Shown piece by piece: positions 39,799-49,074 of a stretch of DNA of 64,000 nt; positions within the stretch are counted from its first letter, which is position 1, and each line of letters begins with the position of its first letter. The stretch covers positions 496,001 to 560,000 of the forward strand of contig WRLY01000001.1 in the NCBI GenBank assembly GCA_009776305.1, given 5' to 3'. The notes below the pieces were generated by a model, which was not told where the DNA came from, made no database searches, and worked only from the letters and a program-made list of their open reading frames with translations. Origin of the DNA: Oscillospiraceae bacterium. Its GTDB lineage: Bacteria; Bacillota; Clostridia; Oscillospirales; Ruminococcaceae. The translations under genes and the position numbers were made by a program.

Positions 39799-40599
39799 TC
39801 ACGACACAAACCCGTCTCTTCTTCCTCTCACATACGAAAAATCATGTTTTGAGTGGTTGTGGTTGTTCATGTATATGATTTCTTCAAAAATATCGGATTT
39901 TGTTTCAGCTGTCTTGTCCCGGTCGTTGCCGTTTGCAGTTTTTTCGATAAGCAATTCTTTTTTTGCCGATATGATTTCCTCAAGCTTTGCCAAAAGCTCC
40001 TCGATTGAACCTGCGGTGAGGGTTTTGGGTGAATCGCCGGATTTATAGCCCTTGTCGATTTTCTTGTTTTCCGACTTTTCGGCGGCTTTTTTTTCATACA
40101 TACCTTTTAAGCTGTCGCTTAAAGTGAGTATATAATCCACCGTTCCGTCGTTGTTGACCTTTACTCCGTAGCTCTTGATGTATTTTGCAAGACCTTTATC
40201 CTCTATGGTTTGTTTAAGTTCATCTACCTTTAAAACCGAATCGGAGATGATGCCCTCATATTTTTCGGCTACCGACTCATCAGCCGCCATGCGTTCAAGC
40301 AAGTCCGCGCTAATGAAACAATTATATTCCTTGCCGCCACCTTTGTAATTGGCGGTATCCTTATCGGAAAAATCGCCTATGACAAAGTTTATATTGCCGA
40401 ATTTTTCCTGAAGATTAGAGAGATAGGCTTGTGCCTTTTCGCTTAAACCCGATTTCTCAATTTTTTCGGTATTTTCAGCTTTTTGCACGCTGAATGTTTC
40501 CTGGGGCTTTGAGGCTGGTTGCGGCTTTGCGCCGGCTTGTGACTTAAAGGTGCTTTTCGCAAAGTTTGAAAACACCGAATTTAATGAATTTACTGACAT
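39799..40599 (-). CDS. DUF6033-family protein
   Basis: The 266-residue protein starts MSVNSLNSVFSNFAKSTF. It continues through a Pro/Gln-rich linker into LSEKAQAYLSNLQEKFGNIN, FVIGDFSDKDTANYKGGGKE, and a helical region with IKSYGVKVNNDGTVDYILTL. The C-terminal part is Lys/Glu-rich and ends in a His-rich stretch (NNHNHSKHDF). The order matches the clostridial DUF6033 family; flagellar or sporulation links have not been shown. No signal peptide is seen. It is a single-gene unit; the 225 bp upstream (40600-40824) hold no gene. Confidence 0.72.
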   Translation of the reverse strand: MSVNSLNSVFSNFAKSTFKSQAGAKPQPASKPQETFSVQKAENTEKIEKSGLSEKAQAYLSNLQEKFGNINFVIGDFSDKDTANYKGGGKEYNCFISADLLERMAADESVAEKYEGIISDSVLKVDELKQTIEDKGLAKYIKSYGVKVNNDGTVDYILTLSDSLKGMYEKKAAEKSENKKIDKGYKSGDSPKTLTAGSIEELLAKLEEIISAKKELLIEKTANGNDRDKTAETKSDIFEEIIYMNNHNHSKHDFSYVRGRRDGFVS

Positions 40600-40824
40600 G
40601 ATAAATTACCCTCCCCGAATTTCGGCAAATTTCAACCGAAAATTACGATATTTTTATATTTCTACGCTTGTCGTAATTATTATATCGGCAGGGGAAAGAA
40701 AAAGTTTAGCTAAAAATTAATAAAAAAAATAATTTATAATAAATATATCATGGTCACTCAAATACACCCCGACTCATACGCGTCCTCAATCTTTCATAAA
40801 GGTCGCAGTTCTCAACGGATTTTT

Positions 40825-42177
40825 TTAATTCTTCAAACTCTGCAAAGGCGCGGGGATTCTCCCCCCCCTGTTTATAAACTTGAGCGGCGAGAATTTGTTT
40901 ATTGCCATAATCGGCGCGCTACCGAAAAGCCCTCCGAAATCAATGATTTCGCCTTCTTTCATGCCGATTGCGGGAATAACTCTTACGGCTGTGGTTTTGT
41001 TGTTGACCATGCCGATTGCCGCTTCGTCGGCTATGATGGCTGAAATTATTTCAGGAGACGTATCCCCCGGTACAGCCACCATATCAAGCCCCACCGAGCA
41101 AACCGCCGTCATAGCCTCTAATTTTTCAAGGCAGAGCGCACCCGCCTTGACTGCCGCAATCATGCCCGCGTCCTCGGAAACGGGAATAAACGCTCCTGAA
41201 AGCCCCCCAACATGAGAAGAAGCCATTACCCCGCCCTTTTTAACAGCGTCATTGAGCAAAGCAAGTGCGGCTGTCGTCCCGTAAGCTCCGCATTTTTCAA
41301 GCCCTATTTCCTCCAAGATATACGCCACGCTGTCGCCTATCGCGGGCGTAGGGGCAAGCGACAAGTCCACAGTGCCGAAAGGCACTCCGAGCGCACGGCT
41401 CGCCTCAGAGCCTACAAGCTGCCCCATTCGGGTGATTTTGAACGCCGTGCGTTTGATTTGCTCGGCGATTTGGTCAATATTAGCATCGGGCATTTTAGCA
41501 ACCGCCGCCCGAACCACGCCCGGACCGCTTACCCCTACGTTTATAACCGCGTCGGGTTCTCCAAAACCATGAAAGGCCCCCGCCATAAACGGATTATCCT
41601 CAACAGCATTACAGAAAACCACAATTTTAGCCGCGCCGAAATAGGAATTATCGGCGGTTTTCCGAGCCGCCTCAATTATAATATCTCCCATAAGCCGCAC
41701 GGCGTCCATATTGATGCCCGCCGCCGTCGAACCTATGTTGACCGACGAGCAAACCCTCTCGGTTACCGAAAGCGCGTCGGGAATGGACTTTATCAACTCC
41801 AAATCCCCCGGCGAAAAGCCTTTCTGCACCAACGCCGAATACCCACCGACAAAATCCACGCCGGTTTCTTTAGCCGCTTGGTCTAAGGTTAAGGCTAACC
41901 TTACGGGGTCGCAAGCAGTCGCCAATATGGCGGCAATCGGCGTCACCGAGAGCCGCTTGTTTATGATGGGGATTCCGTAGCGTTTTTCTATGTCTTTCCC
42001 TGTTTTCACATGGTTTTGCGCCACGCGGGTAATTTTATCGTAGACCCTGGCACAGGTTTTTTCAATATCGGGAGAGATACAGTCAAGGAGGGAAATCCCC
42101 ATTGTAATCGTGCGTATATCAAGGTTTTCTTCTTGTATCATTTTTATGGTTTCTAAAATGTCGGTGTTATTAAGCAT
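40825..42177 (-). CDS. PFL-like (UPF0210/DUF711) protein
   Basis: The 450-residue protein has the length and patterns of UPF0210: [40 protein letters not shown]-like [46 protein letters not shown], and the terminal [14 protein letters not shown]. The family has a pyruvate-formate-lyase-like fold and unknown reaction. It is normally encoded next to the ACT-domain protein UPF0237, as here, but a lipoprotein gene is inserted between the two. It starts 10 nt after the lipoprotein stop and belongs to a three-gene leftward operon. Confidence 0.93.
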   Translation of the reverse strand: MLNNTDILETIKMIQEENLDIRTITMGISLLDCISPDIEKTCARVYDKITRVAQNHVKTGKDIEKRYGIPIINKRLSVTPIAAILATACDPVRLALTLDQAAKETGVDFVGGYSALVQKGFSPGDLELIKSIPDALSVTERVCSSVNIGSTAAGINMDAVRLMGDIIIEAARKTADNSYFGAAKIVVFCNAVEDNPFMAGAFHGFGEPDAVINVGVSGPGVVRAAVAKMPDANIDQIAEQIKRTAFKITRMGQLVGSEASRALGVPFGTVDLSLAPTPAIGDSVAYILEEIGLEKCGAYGTTAALALLNDAVKKGGVMASSHVGGLSGAFIPVSEDAGMIAAVKAGALCLEKLEAMTAVCSVGLDMVAVPGDTSPEIISAIIADEAAIGMVNNKTTAVRVIPAIGMKEGEIIDFGGLFGSAPIMAINKFSPLKFINRGGRIPAPLQSLKN

Positions 42178-42187
42178 AAATACCTCG

Positions 42188-42982
42188 TTAATAAAATATA
42201 TTTTCCTCTAAATACGTCATCCGCTCCTCGGGACTGCCCGTAAACACTAAATCTCTAAAATCAACCATTTCGTAGGGTGTTATGTACTCGTCAATCGCGG
42301 CAAAAAATTCCTCGCGGCTTACGTCCGCGTCGTCTAATCTGAAAGTTTCATATTCGGGACTGCCATCTATTAAGATTACCACCTCAAGATTGCCGCCTGC
42401 TCCGGCTTCAAGAACTGTGTAATAAATGATTTTTTCCCACATTGAGTTGTGACCGCCGTAAAAAACCACAATACGTTCTGTTTCGGGTTGCAAAAAGAGG
42501 GCATAATTCGAGGTGGACGTGGGGTAATAGATAAAATTATCGACAATTTCGTTTTCCCCGTATAGTAGAAGATGTGTTGGATAATTCCAACCGGCGGACT
42601 GAATAAACAAGTCGGGAATACTGTCGCCGTCCATGTCCTTTACATATAAGCCGCTTACGAAAATGTTCCACCATTGCTCTTTGCCGCCAATCCCCAAGGC
42701 TTCAAAATCCCCGTTTAAATAATCAACATAAGCTGTTTGCCAGTCGGCGGGGTTATCGGGAAGATTGAAAACAATAGAGGACCGGTCGGTTTGGGGTGAC
42801 GCGGTAACCGATTCGTAAACGGTTTCGGTTGTTGCGCGTGTCGTCGTCATAAGCGGTTCATTATGCTGTTCAGCAGGCGTCGGCGTCATAAACAGTTCAT
42901 TATACTGTTCAGCGGGCGGCGGGTCGCCCCCGCAAGCCGCCATTAACACCACGGCAATTAAAAAGCAGGCTGTTTTTTTCAT
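42188..42982 (-). CDS. Secreted lipoprotein of unknown function
   Basis: The 264-residue protein has a lipoprotein signal ([18 protein letters not shown], lipid-attached Cys at about 17). A linker contains an imperfect duplication ([13 protein letters not shown] / [13 protein letters not shown]) and Thr-rich sequence. The mature domain carries [17 protein letters not shown], an Asp-rich FG-GAP/VCBS-like calcium motif, and LLLYGENE. Its tail is [14 protein letters not shown]. The duplication is also visible in DNA near 42850-42930. Its placement between UPF0237 and DUF711, with 8- and 10-nt gaps, is unusual. No enzymatic family is recognised. Confidence 0.8.
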   Translation of the reverse strand: MKKTACFLIAVVLMAACGGDPPPAEQYNELFMTPTPAEQHNEPLMTTTRATTETVYESVTASPQTDRSSIVFNLPDNPADWQTAYVDYLNGDFEALGIGGKEQWWNIFVSGLYVKDMDGDSIPDLFIQSAGWNYPTHLLLYGENEIVDNFIYYPTSTSNYALFLQPETERIVVFYGGHNSMWEKIIYYTVLEAGAGGNLEVVILIDGSPEYETFRLDDADVSREEFFAAIDEYITPYEMVDFRDLVFTGSPEERMTYLEENIFY

Positions 42983-42990
42983 AATGTCCT

Positions 42991-43269
42991 CTATATTTTG
43001 TGCATCGAATTAAAAATATCCTCGTGCATTACATGCACCTGAAGATTCATGTCCCCGCCCATAGCTTTCAGCCTGTCCGACAATTCCGAAAAACCCCCGA
43101 AATTCTCATTAAGCGACGAAATATCAATCAGCATGGTCATAGCGAACAAATCCTGCATGATTGTCTGGGTCACGTCCATGACGTTAGCATTGGCGTCGGC
43201 GCAAATCCCCGTAACTTTTGCCAAAATCCCCACGGTATCTTTTCCTATAACGGTAATAACGGCTTTCAT
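42991..43269 (-). CDS. ACT-domain protein UPF0237
   Basis: The 92-residue protein begins MKAVITVIGKDTVGILAKVT, a single ACT domain with the ligand-binding G-I-L loop. It continues ANANVMDVTQTIMQDLFAM and ends MHEDIFNSMHKI. These proteins bind small regulatory ligands and are paired with UPF0210. It leads the operon with the lipoprotein and DUF711 genes. The ligand is unknown. Confidence 0.93.
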   Translation of the reverse strand: MKAVITVIGKDTVGILAKVTGICADANANVMDVTQTIMQDLFAMTMLIDISSLNENFGGFSELSDRLKAMGGDMNLQVHVMHEDIFNSMHKI

Positions 43270-43341
43270 GTTGTTTCCTCCGAATTTGAAAATGGTCTAA
43301 TATATATTATATCATTTTTTTAGCAAATGTAAATATTTCAA

Positions 43342-43370
43342 TGGACAAAATTTGCAATTTGTGGTACAAT
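43342..43370 (+). promoter_or_regulatory. Promoter of the PHP phosphatase gene
   Basis: TGGACA (43342-43347), a 17-bp spacer and TACAAT (43365-43370) lie 32 bp upstream of the ATG. Confidence 0.7.
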
Positions 43371-43402
43371 AAATAATATTAATATATTATTTCGGAGATT
43401 AA

Positions 43403-44215
43403 ATGAATATTATCGACACCCATACCCATACAAGTTTTTCTTTCGACGGGGAAAACACGCCCCGCGAAATGGCGGAAAAAGCCATTGAACTCGGTGTTCA
43501 AGCTCTGACCTTTACCGACCATATTGACGTGAACGATTACTACGATTCTTACTATAAAGAAAGCACGCTCATGCCAAAAGCCGCCAAAGCAATCCCGCCG
43601 CTTAAAGACGAGTATGAAAATAAAATCAGAATCGGTTTCGGGGGGGAAATCGGGCAGTTTATGCAAAACCCGCCGCTTGCCGAAAAGCTTATAAGGGATT
43701 TCAACCTTGATTATGTAATAGGCTCTACCCACAGCGTAAAAGGATATGAGGATTTTTATTTTCTGAATTTTCATAAGCATGACGCAATGATGTTTTTGCG
43801 GCTTTATTTTGCCGAAACCCTTGATATGGTTAAAAACGCCGACATTGACGTTATAGCTCACCTGACATATCCTCTGCGGTATATTACCGGGAATTATAAC
43901 ATAGAGGTCGATATGGGCGAATTTGACGATATTATTCGCGATATATTCGGAGCCGCCGCCGAAAGGGGAATCGGGCTTGAAATAAACACCGGAGGTCTGA
44001 GAAAGCCCGAATACGGCAAAGCCGACCCCGATTCTTATTATGTCAAGCTTTTCCGTGAATCGGGCGGGGAAATTATAACAATAGGCTCGGATGCCCATCG
44101 TATAAGCGACCTTGCCGCAAATTTCAAAAAAGGCGCTGAAATCGCAAGGTCGGCGAGGTTTAAGCAGATTGCTTTTTTCGAGAAAAGAAAACCTGTTTTT
44201 GTAGACTTGCTTTGA
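43403..44215 (+). CDS. PHP-domain phosphatase (histidinol-phosphatase type)
   Basis: The 270-residue protein shows the PHP metal-binding sites: IIDTHTHTSFSFDG, ALTFTDHIDV, GGEIGQF, VIGSTHSV, VIAHLTYPLRY, GLEINTGG and ITIGSDAHR. This is the HisJ/HisK-type trinuclear centre. The best guess is L-histidinol-phosphate phosphatase, but other PHP phosphoesterases look similar and no his genes are near. TCGGAG precedes the ATG. It has its own promoter. Confidence 0.88.
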   Translation: MNIIDTHTHTSFSFDGENTPREMAEKAIELGVQALTFTDHIDVNDYYDSYYKESTLMPKAAKAIPPLKDEYENKIRIGFGGEIGQFMQNPPLAEKLIRDFNLDYVIGSTHSVKGYEDFYFLNFHKHDAMMFLRLYFAETLDMVKNADIDVIAHLTYPLRYITGNYNIEVDMGEFDDIIRDIFGAAAERGIGLEINTGGLRKPEYGKADPDSYYVKLFRESGGEIITIGSDAHRISDLAANFKKGAEIARSARFKQIAFFEKRKPVFVDLL

Positions 44216-44298
44216 TTTTACAGCGCTTGGTTTAGGACGGGAGATTTCCTTACCCCCCGCTGAAACAAAAGAAAAATTACATGTAAAGGAGAAGAATC

Positions 44299-44793
44299 AT
44301 GGACGACCTCAGAAACAAAATCATTAACATTCTTCGCACCAGCGCCCGTCTTACCGACGGGCAAATCGCGGCTATGCTCGACATCACGCCCGAACAGGTT
44401 AAGGAAGAAATAAACGACCTTGAGGATAAGGGCATCATCATAGGTTATTCGGCGATTATCAATGAAGAAAAACACGACAGGAGCGCCGTTACGGCGGTTA
44501 TTGAGCTGAAAGTTTCTCCGCAGATAAAAAACGGTTACGGCGCGGTGGCAAGTAAAATCGCGCAACACAGGCAGGTCGAGAGCGTTCAGCTTATGAGTAG
44601 CGGCTCTTATGATTTAGCGGTAACGGTAAGGGGAGAAGACCTGCGCGAAGTTGCACTGTTTGTATCCGAAAATCTTGCCCCTATGGACGGCGTACTCAGT
44701 ACCGCCACCCATTTTATATTACAACGGTACAAAGAAAAAGGCGCGGTGTTTTTCTCCGACAACGACGACGAAAGGAGTCTTGTGTCCCCTTAA
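44299..44793 (+). CDS. Lrp/AsnC-family transcriptional regulator
   Basis: The 164-residue protein has an N-terminal HTH: LRNKIINILRTSARLTDGQI, MLDITPEQVKEEINDLEDKG. An AsnC-type RAM ligand domain follows (about 60-150) with GSYDLAVTVRG. RAM domains bind amino acids. AAAGGAGAA precedes the ATG. The aminotransferase follows after 81 bp containing a perfect 20-bp palindrome, the probable site of action. In Clostridia this regulator-aminotransferase pair is common. Confidence 0.9.
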   Translation: MDDLRNKIINILRTSARLTDGQIAAMLDITPEQVKEEINDLEDKGIIIGYSAIINEEKHDRSAVTAVIELKVSPQIKNGYGAVASKIAQHRQVESVQLMSSGSYDLAVTVRGEDLREVALFVSENLAPMDGVLSTATHFILQRYKEKGAVFFSDNDDERSLVSP

Positions 44794-44836
44794 TTTGTAT
44801 CTTTTGCGCTTATAGTAAAGTTGCGACAAAGATATC

Positions 44837-44856
44837 GCGTTGTCATTTGACAACGC
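44837..44856. promoter_or_regulatory. 20-bp perfect palindrome between the Lrp-type regulator and the aminotransferase
   Basis: GCGTTGTCA (44837-44845), TT, TGACAACGC (44848-44856). It lies 18 bp upstream of the aminotransferase ATG and has no T-run, so an operator for the adjacent AsnC-type protein is the simplest reading. A hairpin limiting translation is the alternative. Confidence 0.65.
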
Positions 44857-44874
44857 AGGGCGTCAGTAAAAACT

Positions 44875-46050
44875 ATGAACTATGAAAATATTTTATCCGA
44901 AAGGGTAAAAAATGTTGAATTTTCGGGTATAAGAAAATTCTTCGACATAGCCGCCACCATGGATAATATCATTTCTTTGTCGGTGGGCGAGCCGGATTTT
45001 AAAACCCCGTGGGCAATCCGCAGAAAAGCCATTCTATCCCTTGAAAAGGGGCGTACCAACTATTCGTCAAACGCGGGCATAGCCGAACTGCGGGAAAAAA
45101 TCTGTGAATACACGCGGGATACCATAGGCGTTAATTATTGCCCTAAAAACGAAGCTGTCGTAACCGTCGGCGGCTCGGAAGCGATTGATTTGGCAATCCG
45201 CGTACTTGTAAACCCCGGCGATGAGGTTTTAGTGCCTGAGCCGAGTTTTGTTTGCTATTCCCCAATCGTTTCTTTCGCGGGCGGCGTTCCCGTGCCAATT
45301 GTTACAAAACAGGAAAATTCCTTTAAACTAATGCCTGAAGCGTTAAAAGCCGCAATAACCCCGAAAACCAAAGTTTTAATCCTGCCTTTCCCCAATAACC
45401 CTACCGGCGCGGTTATGAGGTATGACGAACTTGAAAAAATTGCGGAAATTATCAGAAATACCGACATAATGCTCCTCAGCGACGAGATTTATGCCGAGCT
45501 TACTTACGGCGACAAACACGTTTCAATCGCCTCCTTTGAGGGTATGAGAGAACGGACAATCGTAATAAATGGCTTTTCAAAAACCTTTGCCATGACCGGC
45601 TGGCGGTTGGGCTGGGCTGTGGCCCCGGAGCCTATCCTGACCCAAATGCTGAAAATTCATCAATACGCCGTTATGTGTAGTCCCACCATCAGCCAGTACG
45701 CGGCAATAACCGCCCTGTCCGACCCCGAAGCCAGGCGAGATGTGGACTACATGGTAGGCGAATACGATATGCGCCGCCGCCTTTGCGTCAAAACTTTCAA
45801 CGATATGGGGTTAGCGTGTTTCAACCCCGAGGGGGCGTTTTACGTGTTCCCTTGTGTTAAATCCACGGGGCTTTCCTCCGCTGAATTCTGCGAAAAGCTA
45901 ATTCGCTCAAAACGCGTGGCGGTAGTACCGGGCGAGGCGTTCGGGAAAAGCGGCGAGGGTTTTATACGGGTTTGCTACGCCTATTCGCTCCGTCACCTGA
46001 CCGACGCTATGGGTAGAATCGAGGAGTTTTTGAAAGAGCAGAACTCATGA
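44875..46050 (+). CDS. PLP-dependent class I/II aminotransferase
   Basis: The 391-residue protein shows ISLSVGEPDFKTPWAI, NPGDEVLVPEPSFVCY, LILPFPNNPTGAVM (substrate-carboxylate contact), LLSDEIYAELTY (PLP-ring Asp) and GFSKTFAMTGWRLGW (Schiff-base Lys), then RVCYAYS with the second carboxylate-binding Arg. It resembles aspartate/aromatic-type aminotransferases (PatA-like) of Firmicutes. The amino-acid substrate is not determinable by eye. The ribosome-binding site is weak (CAGGG). It overlaps ispE by 4 nt. Confidence 0.93.
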   Translation: MNYENILSERVKNVEFSGIRKFFDIAATMDNIISLSVGEPDFKTPWAIRRKAILSLEKGRTNYSSNAGIAELREKICEYTRDTIGVNYCPKNEAVVTVGGSEAIDLAIRVLVNPGDEVLVPEPSFVCYSPIVSFAGGVPVPIVTKQENSFKLMPEALKAAITPKTKVLILPFPNNPTGAVMRYDELEKIAEIIRNTDIMLLSDEIYAELTYGDKHVSIASFEGMRERTIVINGFSKTFAMTGWRLGWAVAPEPILTQMLKIHQYAVMCSPTISQYAAITALSDPEARRDVDYMVGEYDMRRRLCVKTFNDMGLACFNPEGAFYVFPCVKSTGLSSAEFCEKLIRSKRVAVVPGEAFGKSGEGFIRVCYAYSLRHLTDAMGRIEEFLKEQNS

Positions 46051-46853
46051 ATATCACCGTAAAAGCTTATGCCAAACTAAATCTTTTTCTCGATATTTTG
46101 GGAAAACGCCCCGACGGCTACCATGAAATTGTAACCGCAATGCAATTAATCAGTTTAGCCGATGATGTAACGGTTAAAATCGGCGACGGACATGGAGTTC
46201 ATATAACCTGTTCCGACCCCAAAATCCCGCTTAACAACAAAAACACCGCGTATAAAGCGGCGCAGATTTTTTTTTCTGAAACAGGTTTGAAAAAGCGCGT
46301 AGATATTAATATTATCAAAAAAATCCCGGTTATGGCGGGACTCGGCGGCAGTAGTGCCGATGCTGCTGCGGTTTTAAGGGCGCTGAACGCGCTTTGCGGT
46401 AACCCTTTCAGTTTGGACGAGCTTCTGCGAATCGGCGCTGAAACGGGCTCGGACGTGCCTTTTTGTATTCACGGCGGCTTTGCTTTATGCAAAGGCACGG
46501 GAACTGAAATAGCGGAAACTTTGCCCTCTTTAAATTGCGCTTTTGTGATTATTAAGCCCGAGTTTTCCTGTTCCTCTAAGGAAGCCTACGCTCTTTACTC
46601 TGAAAATCCGCTCTCTAAAAAAGAAAAGACCGAGTACTTCTACAACGCCTTTGAAATGCTTTATAACAACCCTGAAATTGAGAAAATAAAGCGTAAGCTT
46701 ATGGGCTCGGGGGCGTCGGGCGCATGTCTGACAGGTAGCGGAAGTGCTGTTTTCGGGGTTTTTGACAACATGAAAAAAGCGGAGGAAGCCTTTGAAAAGT
46801 TAAATTATAAGGAAAAATTCATGGCGTTTCCGCTCCAAAGACTTGAAAATTAA
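46047..46853 (+). CDS. ispE: 4-diphosphocytidyl-2-C-methyl-D-erythritol kinase IspE
   Basis: This GHMP kinase of the non-mevalonate isoprenoid pathway phosphorylates CDP-ME at the 2-OH. The 268-residue protein begins ITVKAYAKLNLFLDILGKRP, with Lys and Asn contacts, then DGYHEIVTAMQ. The GHMP ATP loop is PVMAGLGGSSADAAAVLRAL, the catalytic Asp lies in GSDVPFCIHGGFA, and LTGSGSAVFGVF is the third motif. The ATG overlaps the aminotransferase stop. Confidence 0.96.
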   Translation: MNITVKAYAKLNLFLDILGKRPDGYHEIVTAMQLISLADDVTVKIGDGHGVHITCSDPKIPLNNKNTAYKAAQIFFSETGLKKRVDINIIKKIPVMAGLGGSSADAAAVLRALNALCGNPFSLDELLRIGAETGSDVPFCIHGGFALCKGTGTEIAETLPSLNCAFVIIKPEFSCSSKEAYALYSENPLSKKEKTEYFYNAFEMLYNNPEIEKIKRKLMGSGASGACLTGSGSAVFGVFDNMKKAEEAFEKLNYKEKFMAFPLQRLEN

Positions 46854-46935
46854 TTAATTTTATAGTATTATATCTTTTAGGGGCAAACTTAAAGCCCGCG
46901 TAATACATCAAAAAAGACCGAAAGGCAGGCTCATT

Positions 46936-47301
46936 ATGGTTGTTTCCAATAATCATCTTGGCAGTATAAGCATATCCAAGCAATTTTTTACTACCCTTAT
47001 CGGCGGCACGGCGACGGGTTGTTTCGGCGTGGTTGGAATGAACTCAGGCAGTCCGTGGCAAAACGCGGTTGAGTTTCTGCCGCTTTTGCGCTCTAAAAAA
47101 CAACCTTATGCAGACAAGGGTGTAACCGTCAAGGCAATCGACGGCATGATTCACATAGATTTGCATATTACAGTTTCTTACGGCGTAAACGTTTCATCGG
47201 TGGTAAAGAGTATACAGCACAAAGTCACCTACGTCGTCGAGGAGCAAACCGGTATGAAAGTCGGTCGGGTTAATGTTTTTATTGACGCAATAAAATCTTA
47301 G
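46936..47301 (+). CDS. Asp23/Gls24-family envelope stress protein (YloU-like)
   Basis: The 121-residue protein has ISISKQFFTTLIGGTATGCF in place of the usual ISDEVIATIAG..A, then VTVKAIDGMIHIDLHITVSY, GVNVSSVVKSIQHKV, and MKVGRVNVFIDAI. It is the standard upstream neighbour of the DAK2-domain kinase (yloU-yloV order in Bacillus). GAAAGGCAG precedes the ATG. No membrane segment is seen. Confidence 0.9.
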   Translation: MVVSNNHLGSISISKQFFTTLIGGTATGCFGVVGMNSGSPWQNAVEFLPLLRSKKQPYADKGVTVKAIDGMIHIDLHITVSYGVNVSSVVKSIQHKVTYVVEEQTGMKVGRVNVFIDAIKS

Positions 47302-47352
47302 GGGGTAGCCCCCCGCAAAATAAATTAATAATTCAATGCGAGGGAAAAGGTT

Positions 47353-48999
47353 TTGAGCATTAACGGAAAAATATTAAAAAACGCCATAATTTCAGGCGCA
47401 AATAATATAGTAAATCAAAAAATTACGGTTGACGAAATGAACGTCTTTCCGGTACCCGACGGCGATACCGGAACTAATATGTCGGCGACAATAAAAAGCG
47501 CTGTTGCCGAATTACAGCTTTTGCCCGAAGATTCTCAAGTCGGAATAGTAGCCGAAACCGCGGCTTCAGCTATGCTGAGGGGCGCGAGAGGAAATTCGGG
47601 GGTTATTCTTTCACTCCTTTTCAGGGGGCTTGCGAAAGGTCTTGAGGGAAAAAATTCAGCCACACCAAAAGAATATTGCAAAGCTGTGAAAATGGGGGTT
47701 GACGCGGCTTATAAATCGGTTATGAAACCCACCGAGGGTACGATTTTAACCGTCGCGAGAGAGTCAGCCGACGCGGCTTTGAAAAAAGCTGAAAAGGGCG
47801 GCAGTATTGCCGAAATTTTCGATATACTTGTAACCGCCGCCGAAACTTCTCTTGAAAAAACGCCCGAGCTTCTGCCGGTGCTGAAAAAAGCCGGCGTAGT
47901 TGATGCGGGCGGAATGGGCTATTTGGTTATTTTAAAAGGCATGCGACAGGTTATAAGCGGCGGCGCGGTGATTGAAGCCGCCTCTCCCGGCAAAGAAACC
48001 GAGCGGGTTGTCACAAACGCCGCAGGTTCTCTCGAAGCCGATATAAAATTCACCTACTGTACTGAATATTTAGTCGTGAAATCACAGGAAGCTAAAGATT
48101 CCGCGATTTTACGGGCATATCTCGAAACCATAGGCGACAGCGCCGTTGTGGTTGACGGCGGCGATATAATAAAAGTCCACGTCCATACCGAAAATCCGGG
48201 CAAGGCGTTGGAGGAGGGGCTTTTATTCGGTGCGCTCACAAACATGAAAATTGAGAACATGAAAGAACAGCATAAGCAGGAAAGCGTCAAGGCGGGCTTG
48301 CAGAAAAAACGCGTCCTTGAGCCGCAAAAGCCCGAAAACAAATACGGTTTTGTGGCGGTTGCAAGCGGCGCGGGTATTGAAAACCTGTTTAAAGACTTAG
48401 GCGTTGACCATATAGTTCGCGGCGGGCAGACACAAAATCCTTCCACAGAGGATATATTGGAGGCTGTTTTAGCCACGCCCGCCCATAATGTTTTTGTTTT
48501 GCCAAACAACAAAAATATAATTATGACGGCGGAACAGGCGACAAAATTGGCAAAAGACAGAAAAGTCGTCGTTTTGCAGTCGCGCTCAATCCCGCAGGGT
48601 CTTTCCGCAATGCTGTGCTTTGACGAAAATACGGACATCGGCGAAAACAGTGTTGCCATGACAAAGGCTTTAGACAGGGTTGGGACGGGCGCCGTCACCT
48701 ACGCGGCGCGGGACAGCACTTTTGAGGGCAGAAAAATAAAGTCGGGCGATATAATGGCTCTCGAAAACGGCAAGCTGTCCTTTACCGAAAAGGAATCCTC
48801 AAAGGCGTTGGTTAAGCTTACCCGAAAAATGATTAAAAATGACACGACTTATATTACGGTCATCTACGGCGCGGATGTAACCGATGAGGCGGCGGAGTTA
48901 GCTTATGCCGCCCTGCGTGAAAAGGTCGGCGAAAATATAGAAATAGGGCTTGTAAACGGCGGACAGCCTGTTTATTATTATTTGATTTCTGTGGAATGA
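47353..48999 (+). CDS. DAK2-domain fatty acid kinase FakA-like protein (YloV)
   Basis: The 548-residue protein starts with TTG after GAGGGAAAAGG, reading SINGKILKNAIISGANNI. It has an N-terminal DAK2 ATP-binding domain: NVFPVPDGDTGTNMSATI with the metal-binding aspartates, and ARGNSGVILSLLFRGLAKGL. A middle region carries VVVDGGDIIKVHVHTENPG, followed by a C-terminal EDD-like region (ENLFKDLGVDHIVRGGQTQN). FakA phosphorylates FakB-bound fatty acids for phospholipid synthesis. No fakB is in the window. It is paired with the Asp23-family gene. Confidence 0.93.
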   Translation: MSINGKILKNAIISGANNIVNQKITVDEMNVFPVPDGDTGTNMSATIKSAVAELQLLPEDSQVGIVAETAASAMLRGARGNSGVILSLLFRGLAKGLEGKNSATPKEYCKAVKMGVDAAYKSVMKPTEGTILTVARESADAALKKAEKGGSIAEIFDILVTAAETSLEKTPELLPVLKKAGVVDAGGMGYLVILKGMRQVISGGAVIEAASPGKETERVVTNAAGSLEADIKFTYCTEYLVVKSQEAKDSAILRAYLETIGDSAVVVDGGDIIKVHVHTENPGKALEEGLLFGALTNMKIENMKEQHKQESVKAGLQKKRVLEPQKPENKYGFVAVASGAGIENLFKDLGVDHIVRGGQTQNPSTEDILEAVLATPAHNVFVLPNNKNIIMTAEQATKLAKDRKVVVLQSRSIPQGLSAMLCFDENTDIGENSVAMTKALDRVGTGAVTYAARDSTFEGRKIKSGDIMALENGKLSFTEKESSKALVKLTRKMIKNDTTYITVIYGADVTDEAAELAYAALREKVGENIEIGLVNGGQPVYYYLISVE

Positions 49000-49074
49000 C
49001 AGCGTATGGTCGGTTAATGATTATACAGTAAAATTAATGCAACCAAAAAGCATTTTCTACAGCGAGGTGAAATT

